From positions 992,001 through 1,056,000 of the forward strand of contig OZ037926.1 in the NCBI GenBank assembly GCA_964035575.1: 64,000 nt of DNA, in the 5' to 3' direction. A program made the translations under genes and the position numbers. The stretch comes from Rhynchopus sp. YZ270_cl-10 (taxonomy: Eukaryota; Euglenozoa; Diplonemea; Diplonemida; Diplonemidae). Positions 56,372-64,000 of the stretch are shown here, piece after piece. The notes under the pieces are model-generated. The model was not told the DNA's origin, searched no databases, and saw nothing but the letters and a program-made list of their open reading frames with translations. The stretch's first letter is position 1; every line of letters starts with the position of its first letter.

Positions 56372-58441
56372 ATGCAGCATGGGTGGCTGCGTGCGGGCAG
56401 GGCAGGTGCAAGGTTCTCAAGGCATTTCACATCAGGGAAAGACTTTTGGGACAAAGTGTCGCTGATGAACGACCCCACAAGCGTAGCGGCAAAGAACTGG
56501 GCTGAGAAGAGAACTGTGAAGAAGAAGGAGGCCACAGCCGACCCCTTGTGGGCTTCCTTGCTGGAAGAAGAACGTGGGGCTGACGTGAAGGCTGATGCAA
56601 AAATTGTTGCGAAAGCTGCTGCTGTGAAGGCTCTTGCAAAGGATGCTGCACGATCTTATATGAAGGCTGATGCAAAAGCTGGCGTGAAGGTTCCTGTCGA
56701 GAGAGAGCTTGTGAAGGATCAAACAACCGACCCCTTGTGGGATTCTTTGATGGAACGAAGACGCGAGGACGACACGAGGGCTACAAACAGAGCTTCTGGC
56801 GACCCCTTGTGGGCTTCCTTGCTGGAAGAAGAACGTGGGGCTGACGTGAAGGCTGATGCAAAAATTGTTGCGAAAGCTGCTGCTGTGAAGGCTCTTGCAA
56901 AGGATGCTGCACGATCTTATATGAAGGCTGATGCAAAAGCTGGCGTGAAGGTTCCTGTCGAGAGAGAGCTTGTGAAGGATCAAACAACCAACCCCTTGTG
57001 GGATTCTTTGATGGAACGAAGACGCGAGGACGACACGAGGTCTACAAACAGAGCTTCTGGCGACCCCTTGTGGGCTTCCTTGCTGGAAGAAGAACGTGAC
57101 GTTGATACGAAAGGCACAGAGACCAGGGTAGGGAGAGACGTTGCAAAGACCGTTTCGGAGGCAGACGCCGACACCTTCTGGAATTCCTTTTTGGAAGACG
57201 AGTCTGATGTGAAGGCTGCACATACGGTTTCGGGGAAGGCAAAGGACTACTTTGTGGGTGCTGTTGCAGACACTGCTTCTACAGAGAACAAGGTGGGGAG
57301 AGATGCTCCAAACGTTTGGGAGGATTGTATTCAGGTGCAATCTGAGGCTGATGCGAAGGCTGCACATACGGTTTCAGACTCCTTTGTGGGTGACATTGCG
57401 AACAGCGACCTTACGACAGCCACGGAGAAAGATGTTGGCAGAGTGTTTGAGGAGGAAGCAGCTGCCCCCTTAAGGACTTCCTATCTACGCACTATGGGGG
57501 AATTACGCAAGGGACATCGTACGGTTCGCAGACAGAAGGCTGAGGAGAATGCGAAGTCTGCGGTGGTGACTGACGCGCAGGCGGAGGCGGAGGCTGACGC
57601 AATGCTTGACGCAAAAAGTGACGCGAAGGTGGACGCACAGGATTATGCCAAGCGTGTTGCAGGTTCTCGGGTACGGCGCACTGCGAAGGATGCCGCAAAG
57701 GCAGCTGCAATGGCTTATGTGAATGCCGCCGAGAAGGCTGCTGCAAACCTTCGTACACTCTGTTGGAACGAGGATGCTGCAAAACATTATACAGAGGCAT
57801 ACAAGAAGGCTTACGTGCTGGCTTTCGTGGTCGAATACGTGTTACCTTTCGCAAGGACTGGTGAGGCTGACACAGATGGTTATGCAAAAGCGTTTCCACA
57901 TTACGCAACGGGTTTTGTGAAGGCTTTCGAGAACGACGATGGAAGGGCGATAGCAGAGAACAAGGTGGGGAGAGACGCTCCAAACCTTTGGGAGGCAGAC
58001 GCCGACACCTTGTGGGATTGTATTCAAGGGCACGAGAACGGCGAGGTGACTGGCAGATATGAGAGACGCGAAGTACTTAGGGAACTGAAGAACGCGAGTC
58101 GCATGACACCCAAGGGGAACAAAGGGTTCAAACGGTCACGTGCAGACAGAGGTAGTGCGACCCTGGGCGAGAAAAGCAAACGGGGCGAAGTCTGCTGGGA
58201 TGCCGTTGTGCGGGATGCACGCGATCGAGGTCCCAGGGATGGACGTAGAGAATCGGACCCGACTCTTATCGAAAGACGTTTCGACCCCCACTTCAAGTCT
58301 CACGGCGACCCCGCGATCATTGCTCCTTACGTCCTCGTACGTGGAACCTTAAGAAAAGAACGTCGCGATGTGATCGTCAAGTCCTTGCGAGACCACCCAA
58401 ACAAACGCATACCATGGAAGGAGCTTTTTGGCAGGCCTTAA
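56372..58441 (+). CDS. Ala/Lys/Asp-rich repeat protein, copy 2 (intact-looking)
   Basis: 689 aa in one exon. Same Arg-rich N-terminus as copy 1 and the same DPLW modules, but residues ~57-143 are tandemly duplicated (261-bp units at 56540 and 56801). It has only one copy of the AYVNAAEKAAANLRTL to FPHYATGFVKAFEN unit. The last ~140 residues are unique: after DADTLWDCIQGHENGEV come a basic stretch (ASRMTPKGNKGFKRSRADRG) and a mixed, probably folded end (CWDAVVRDARDRGPRDG, DPAIIAPYVLVRGTLRKERR, ending PWKELFGRP). This conserved-looking C-terminus is missing from copy 1, so copy 2 is probably the functional gene. Family and function unknown; organelle targeting is inferred from the N-terminus only. 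Confidence 0.7.
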   Translation: MQHGWLRAGRAGARFSRHFTSGKDFWDKVSLMNDPTSVAAKNWAEKRTVKKKEATADPLWASLLEEERGADVKADAKIVAKAAAVKALAKDAARSYMKADAKAGVKVPVERELVKDQTTDPLWDSLMERRREDDTRATNRASGDPLWASLLEEERGADVKADAKIVAKAAAVKALAKDAARSYMKADAKAGVKVPVERELVKDQTTNPLWDSLMERRREDDTRSTNRASGDPLWASLLEEERDVDTKGTETRVGRDVAKTVSEADADTFWNSFLEDESDVKAAHTVSGKAKDYFVGAVADTASTENKVGRDAPNVWEDCIQVQSEADAKAAHTVSDSFVGDIANSDLTTATEKDVGRVFEEEAAAPLRTSYLRTMGELRKGHRTVRRQKAEENAKSAVVTDAQAEAEADAMLDAKSDAKVDAQDYAKRVAGSRVRRTAKDAAKAAAMAYVNAAEKAAANLRTLCWNEDAAKHYTEAYKKAYVLAFVVEYVLPFARTGEADTDGYAKAFPHYATGFVKAFENDDGRAIAENKVGRDAPNLWEADADTLWDCIQGHENGEVTGRYERREVLRELKNASRMTPKGNKGFKRSRADRGSATLGEKSKRGEVCWDAVVRDARDRGPRDGRRESDPTLIERRFDPHFKSHGDPAIIAPYVLVRGTLRKERRDVIVKSLRDHPNKRIPWKELFGRP

Positions 58442-59482
58442 CCCTATCCCGAACAACCTTTTCAGTCGTGAGAGGACAGCGCAAAATGTCAGCCCCCACC
58501 CCCACTCCAGAGTGTTCCCGCACGGTACAGGCATAGATGTAATGTGCACAGGGCAGCACATTCGCCTCTCGTGTTTTTTTTTCTCTCCCCCCCTTCTTTT
58601 GTATCACCAGTGCATAGCCTTTGTCTTTCTGTTGGGGTATGCGGGACTTCCCCTAGCCCTCAGGGTGCTAAACGGTTTTGTGCAAGTTCACCCTGGGTCA
58701 GGCTGGCCCCTCTCTGCAGGAGTACGGTAGGTCTACTTAGGTTTCCTTTTATATCTTCTGTTGTTGGCTGGAAGGTACTTTGTGCTTTCATGCAATCTGG
58801 ATGGCTGGCATCGTACGTGGGTCAGCGGGAGGTGCGTGCATTAATAACTTCACTTTTGTTCTGCTCAAAAAAAGCATTGTCGTCAGGGCAATATCGTCTC
58901 ATGCCTTGACACTCTCTGTGGATATCTGCACGGCGGTGAAGTAAGTGACTTGACTTGGTTTACTTGTGGGTTTACCGTTGTACGATACCGTCGTGTGGTG
59001 CTATGTACCGGGTGTATCCCCACCAAGAGATTTCGACCCCTGGGTGAGTCGTTTACTTCACTCTCTTTACTGTGTGTTCAGTATATGATCGGGGAAGGGA
59101 GGGGGAGACAGACGATCCTAGTTGATGCTGATCCTATGTCAAGGGAGGGGTTTGTACCGCATATTCATCATGAGAAATATATAAAGTGACACGCTCCCAT
59201 TAGGTTTCCTTTTTACATCTACTGTTGCCGCAGGGTTGCGCCTTCATCCGGATGGCTGGCATCATACAATGAGTCAGTCAGAGGTGTGCCTGCATCAACA
59301 ACAGTTCTTCTTCTTCTTCTTCTTCTTCTTCGATTCCCTCATTTGAAACCACCCCCCACCACATCACAGCACAGCCCCTTCCCCCCCCCCCCCCCCCCCC
59401 CCCACCCCACCCCACCCCACCCCTCTGTACACATAAGTGAAGGGGAGGGGGTCTGGGGGGAGTCCCCAGGTGATCCCATAAG
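58442..59482. other. Intergenic spacer with two repeat copies and microsatellites
   Basis: Holds two TCATCCGGATGGCTGGCAT-family copies (~58770-58860, ~59230-59300), each preceded by TAGGTTTCCTTTTA, a (TTC)n run (~59303-59331) and a long C-run with CCCCA units (~59379-59422). The ART gene starts 61 bp after the last. Confidence 0.6.
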
Positions 59483-62400
59483 ATGGGATGTGAGGGAAGC
59501 AAAGTCGATACCAGACAGAGCAGTAAGGTGAACGATGAGTATCAACGATTGAAGCAGGAGAATGTTCTGATTAAGAAGGAGCTGAATGGGTTGAAGCAGA
59601 CGAAGCAGAATGAGGCTGCGACCCGGCCGAGCCAGGCGGCGGCACCCAACAACGAACCGGCCAGCACAACCGTCGCCAGCGCGAATGGAATGGGTGCGTC
59701 GAAGGCGAGTATTGTGCCTACTCCTCTGCTCTCCCCACGCCGTGCACCTGGCTTCCAAGCGATCCAGACATGGCGTGACAAGCGGCTAGCCATCGGGATC
59801 GACTCTGCGTCGGAAAACCTAGGCCAATGCGACGACCTCTTCCTCAGCACGATGCCCTCCTTTGAAGACAGCGTTGCGCAGGCCTTGCGTGGGGGGTGCG
59901 ACTATAAGATTAGTCCTGACGATAGATTTCTTCCGAGCGGCGTCACCATGGAGGGGGCCATCCCGCTGACTACAGCGGCGGTGGTGAAGGCGGCGAAGCG
60001 GGTGAGCACGACACACCCTGCGCTAGCTGCACACACGTTGGTGTCGCCTTTGTGTGTGGAGGGTACGCAGGTCATGCAGGCTGCGTCGCTGCCGTCCACA
60101 GACCCGTACGGTGATGCGTCTGATGAGTACGTGAAGCGCTACCGCGCCTACGAGACGCTGCTCAACGCCCAGCTCCTCTCCATCGCACCCCACGTCGGAG
60201 TCTGCTACAAAGCTGTCCCCACCCGTGGTGGTAACTTCTCAACCTACTCCGCAGGCAACGTAGTCACCTGGTGCTCCCCAGCCTCCGCCTCCATCCTCCC
60301 CTCCGTCGCAGCGCGCGGCCTCCACCACGCCGACGACGAAGTCACCGGCACGTTCCTCGTCATCCAAAGCATACAAGGCCGCGAGATCGACCGCTACTCT
60401 GCACACTCTGCCGAGCGTGAAGTGCTGTTCCCCGCAAACACACAGTTCCGCACCTCCTCCAAGATCTCGTCTGCGATTACAAGCATTCTGCAGCATGAAC
60501 TCAAATGTGCGATGAGTGATGTCGAGGTGCTGACGCTGTGCGAGATCCGTCTTGTTGTGTGGCGCGATGTGCTGAGTGCGATGGACGAGGTGGAGACGAC
60601 GTCGTGCCCTGAGCTCGTGGAGCTCATTGAGCAGGCGTCGCAGACGTCTGAGGCGGGTGGGCGCTATGCACGCGACATTGTCACGGGGTCGTACATCTTG
60701 GGGTGCCCAATGACTGAGCTGCCCCCGCGCGCCACTGGCGGTGCGACTGTGGTGCACCTTGTTGCAGGTGGGAGCGAGCTGGTGGGCCTGCTGCGCATGG
60801 TGACACACCACCTCTGCACACACGACATCAACGAGCTCAACGCAGACGGCCGCTCCCCCCTGCATCTCGCCCTAGCACACAACAACATCATCGGTGCCGT
60901 GCACCTGCTGCGCAACGGAGCTGCCGTCGCATCTCTTGCAGCAGAGGCAGACATGGCGCTGGCGGCGGCCATCTCGCACACCTGGAAGGCAGGCATTGAG
61001 CAGTCCATTGTCGAGCGCATCGTCAACGAAGTCCCCTCCTCCGACCTCGAGTCCGTCGTCACCAGCAAGCTCGCACTGCGTGCAGCAGCTGGCCTCGGGA
61101 AGATGAGCGAGGCACACCCCCTCCTGCAGTTCCTCTGTCAGAAGGGCAAGGCGGGGCAGCACCTGAAGTACCTCGACACGGCAGGCATGATAGCAGAGGC
61201 GTGCGCCTCGCCGAACGTGGACGAGGCCTTCATCACGTACCTCGTCAAGGATGCGCAGGCAAAGGACAGCGGCGCCGCCGTGCGCGAGGCAATGGAGGCA
61301 GGTAACCTGAACCTGCTCGCACACATGAAGCGTCTTGGGCTGTCCCTCGACGGTGTTGTGACGGAAGGTCGTACCGCCATGCACCTTGCCGCACAGAAGG
61401 GCGACCTGGACGGGCTTGTTGCCTTGAAGGAGGCGGGTGCGGACTTTCGTTGCTCGGACAGCTTCGGGTGGACGCTTGCCCACGAGGCGGCGTACAACAA
61501 CCACGTGCACCTGCTGGACCTGCTGCGCAAGTGGGGGGCGAACCTTGACGACAGAGACGTGGACGGCTGCACTCCGCTGTGGTGGGCGGCAGACTCCGGC
61601 TACGACGCCATCATTAGAATGCTGCACAAGAACGGAGCGGACCCGCGTGTGGCGGACTCGACGGACGGCACAGCGGTGCTGATTGCGGCGTACAACGGAA
61701 GGGGGCCGACCGTGCGGCTGCTGCACTCCATTGGTGCAGACATCAACAAGCCGGACAACCGTGGGCGGACGCCTGCGTGGCTGGCAGCGGGGTCGGGCTC
61801 GCTGCCTGTGCTGCAGGAGCTGCAGCAGCTGGGTGCGAAGCTCGGGACGGCGGACAAGGAGGGTCTGACGGCGGTGCACGTTGCTGCACAGGAGGGTTGG
61901 GCAGACGTGCTGACGTTCCTGAACGATAACAGCGTGAACCTCGAGTCTACGGATCACATGGGGCGCACGCCACTGCACTACGCGGCAGCGAAGTCGCGCT
62001 TCAAGTGCATCGTGTACCTTGTGAAGGCAGGCGTCAACGTCGCGTGCGTCAGCGACGACCCTAACCTCGGCAGTGGCTGCATGCCCGTGCACATGGCCGC
62101 AACGAAGCTCTCCTTCGAAGCCCACCCCTACGAGTTCTCGCTTCTCATCAACTCCAAGAGTGTCAACGCCATGTGCAAGAGTGGTGCCCCACTGGACATC
62201 GCACACTCCTACAATAGGGTATGCCATGCCAAGACTAAAGCTCCTTCTGCTCAACATTGTTTATGTGATAAGAAAACGTTCACCAATGGTGACTACGTGC
62301 GTGAGGCGCATCCTTGCGTCTTACTAGCAATCTTTCGTTGGAAGGTGCCTCATAGGGCACACCACCTTTTCTTTATTTCTCTCAAATGTGCATTCCTCGT

Positions 62401-62572
62401 GTTGGGCAGTATTCCTGGAACCCATTATTTAAAAGGACCAAGCACGAGAGGCTTAGGTTTTTCTTGTAAACTTTTCTTTAAAACACACAACATTTCCTCT
62501 GTTCAGCATATGTCCGCCAACAAGCTCCGCGAGCACGGCGCAGAGAGCAGAGAGGTGTGTGTCGCAGCTGAG
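59483..62572 (+). CDS. N-acylated ADP-ribosyltransferase-ankyrin repeat protein (3' end unresolved)
   Basis: Exon 1 59483-62218 (912 aa) and exon 2 62507-62572 join in phase 0. The N-terminus MGCEGSK has Gly2 for myristoylation, Cys3 for palmitoylation and Ser6. A short coiled coil follows (~17-42). Residues ~220-325 fit the arginine-specific ART fold (R-S-E type): CYKAV (K243 where Arg is usual), TYSAGNVVTWCSPASAS (Ser motif ~265-270), GTFLVIQSI, IDRYSAHSAEREVLFPANTQF with the ExE pair E311/E313. Such enzymes move ADP-ribose from NAD to protein arginines. Residues ~455-912 hold about nine ankyrin repeats (GRTAMHLAAQKGDLDGLVAL, GRTPLHYAAAKSRFKCIVYL) that would select partners; exon 2 finishes the last (NKLREHGAE). 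The true end is unclear: either another splice at GAG/GTATGT (62572) or read-through to a hydrophobic tail ending at 62665. Confidence 0.78.
62433..62471 (+). repeat. Dispersed intron repeat copy in ART gene intron 1
   Basis: AAAGGACCAAGCACGAGAGG, CTTAGGTTTTTCTTGTAAAC lies 35-74 bp upstream of the acceptor at 62506, the same position as the copy in the methyltransferase intron. Confidence 0.6.
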
Positions 62573-62707
62573 GTATGTGTCTTGCTTATTCCGCTCTCTT
62601 TTTTCTTTCTTCTTAGCGTACTTCTATTTGCCCCCTTCTTATGGACACACAAGTCGTGGTTCTAGGACAAGGTGTCTTCTTTGATGGGAACTGCGCAAAA
62701 CTAGAAA

Positions 62708-62776
62708 TAGTTCCGGGATTCCCACAGGGGGGTAACCCTGTGACCCAAAAACCCGAATCCTGCGGGAACCCCTGTA
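62708..62776. repeat. Imperfect short palindrome
   Basis: CCGGGATTCCCACAGGGG on the left and CCTGCGGGAACCCCTGTAG on the right are imperfect complements around ACCCTGTGACCC. Possibly a very small inverted-repeat element between the ART gene and the next gene. Confidence 0.35.
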
Positions 62777-62827
62777 GTTGGCAAAAAAAGGGGAAAAATG
62801 CAACCAAACTAAAAACAATCACAGAAA

Positions 62828-63756
62828 ATGGAGGAAATCCCTGACGTGGATATGCCCGAGGTTGTCTTCCGCCACCCCCTCTCGCTACCGGAGAAGAATG
62901 CGCCAGGAGCTGTCATTCGCGTTATGGTATGTGTTATGTGTCTTGCTGAGAAAGCTGGGATAAGAGGGAATGAAACCACATTGATGAAATGTCAAAAGGA
63001 GAAACAAAAAAAGGTGGATTTTTTTTTGTTCACTTGTATTCTTTGAAAGTATATGAAACGAATTCTTTAGATTAATAATCAAAGCAAAAAAAAACCCCCC
63101 CATATCTCCACCTTTTCCTGACACAGAAATGCCAGAAGTCGGACCGTTTCACATACACCCTGAACGGAGAGGACCGCCCTTCCTTCAAGGTCATACAACT
63201 CTACAAGGGGTCACACGGACTTGCCCTAAAATTCCCCGACGCAGGGAAAACAGGAAGGTATGGAGCTCTAGTGACTCTAACAAAAAAAAAACAAGAAAAA
63301 TGCAATCAGATTTTTTAAAAAGAAGAAGGAAATAAGTGTTCTGAGAAACCAGAACTAATAACGTTTTTATGATGCAACTGTTCTGCTTTCTTTTCATTTT
63401 CCGACGAAACTAATCTTCTCCCCTTTTTTGTGTGGGGAAAAGCGTCTGGTCTTGAATCAAGGGTAAATTCAAAGAGGCTTAGCGCTTCCCATCATTGTTT
63501 GTGTTCAAAACCAAAAACCAAAATATAAATACACACGAATAGCGGAGCTCATTCACAATCCTCGGGATTACACTAATACAAACCAAGTTTTGAAAAATAA
63601 AAATAAGACAAACCCAACAAACCCCGTTCCCACAACAGACAAGTCTATCTCCCCGTCACCGGCGTTCGCGAGATCCTTGGTGGGCTTGTGCACATTGCAG
63701 AGGAAATAGGCATAACGACCGAAATCCGTCAGGACTTCGCAAACCTTTGTACACAG
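62828..63756 (+). CDS. Unrecognised multi-exon gene, 5' part (continues beyond window)
   Basis: Three exons that agree in phase: 62828-62926, 63127-63257, 63639-63756, ending at a GTATGC donor, so more exons lie further right. The visible 116 residues run MEEIPDVDMPEVVFRHPLSL, PEKNAPGAVIRVMKCQKSDR, FTYTLNGEDRPSFKVIQLYK, LPVTGVREILGGLVHIAEEI. It reads like a small folded domain of strands followed by a helix; no family recognised. Introns are 200 and 381 bp. Two GTTCCCGCACGATA direct repeats (~63794, ~63910) lie in the following intron. It could conceivably be the 3' part of the ART gene, but the well-placed ATG and the acidic start favour a separate gene. Confidence 0.55.
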
Positions 63757-64000
63757 GTATGCCACGTTCCGTGCGTACACAAAACTTTTCAACGTTCCCG
63801 CACGATACCGAAAGTGGAGCAAAGGGGAGTCATTGTCCGGGTGTTCATTTTGTTATTATGTACATCCTCCTGAACCATCTCTGCGACCAACCAGCGCGAC
63901 AAACCTAGCGTGTTCCCGCACGATAGCGATAGTGTCAGCACGACCGACATGTTTTTTTTTTGGGGGTGACACGTGCAGCACACTGTGTTCCGTGTGTTTG

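Noticed and set aside
46432-57594. Minus-strand open frames of 226 and 311 codons conserved opposite both Ala/Lys-rich gene copies
   Set aside because: Their conservation is explained by the recent duplication and by GC-skewed Ala/Lys codons on the plus strand; they have no domain and their ends do not match.
1-64000. Bacterial or plastid origin of the window
   Set aside because: Phase-matched spliceosomal introns, DHHC, RRM, CULT and SAXO genes, lack of operons and long spacers all indicate a nuclear genome.

Overview
This is a piece of nuclear DNA from a protist. Genes are broken by short spliceosomal introns: about 23 can be placed by matching reading phase, and most donors read GTATG with a YAG acceptor. 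Protein content is eukaryotic: hnRNP-type RRM, DHHC S-acyltransferase, cereblon (CULT) domain, axonemal SAXO-like repeats, ankyrin-linked ADP-ribosyltransferase. A SAXO-like gene argues for a cell with cilia or flagella. Short introns, homopolymer-rich spacers and an internal TTGGGG array would suit a free-living flagellate such as a fornicate/metamonad, but the species cannot be fixed from sequence alone.

Layout. 1-472: 3' end of a tail-anchored WW-repeat protein. 935-1096: inverted-repeat element. 1152-2224: two-RRM glycine-rich RNA-binding protein. 3097-6877: nest of four TA-flanked inverted-repeat DNA elements. 7058-9048: family X DNA polymerase with all three catalytic aspartates replaced. 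9343-15151: 1,613-aa protein with an apparently dead caspase-like fold, an IQ motif and many membrane segments. 15152-17770: gene-poor, with a 735-bp element bearing 9-bp target duplications. 17771-19523: DHHC-type acyltransferase with a DHFC active site. 19997-22466: EEF1A-KMT4/METTL13-type methyltransferase. 24464-25045: tentative small gene whose intron starts at a perfect (GGGGTT)15 tract. 25293-27212: unknown protein. 28203-31104: stand-alone CULT-domain protein with a possible minus-strand OTU-like relic in its last intron. 31105-35963: 4.9 kb of repeats. 36198-38768: secreted Cys-rich repeat protein. 40479-45694: SAXO-like protein with about 42 repeats. 46548-50652 and 56066-58441: two copies of a duplicated Ala/Lys/Asp-rich gene, separated by about 5.4 kb of repeats. 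59483-62572+: N-acylated ART-ankyrin protein. 62828-63756+: 5' part of an unrecognised gene leaving the window.

All confidently called genes lie on the plus strand. There is no sign of an operon or one pathway, though several genes suggest membrane-associated signalling (WW tail anchor, DHHC enzyme, myristoylated/palmitoylated ART, multi-pass pseudo-caspase). The notable themes are (i) enzymes with altered or missing active-site residues (Pol X, caspase fold, DHFC, ART with Lys for Arg, CULT with Phe for Trp) and (ii) many small non-autonomous DNA transposons, some with target-site duplications that can be read exactly, lying in introns and between genes. No rRNA, tRNA or CRISPR array was found. 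Exon boundaries were inferred by eye from phase and splice consensus; RNA data would be needed to confirm them.
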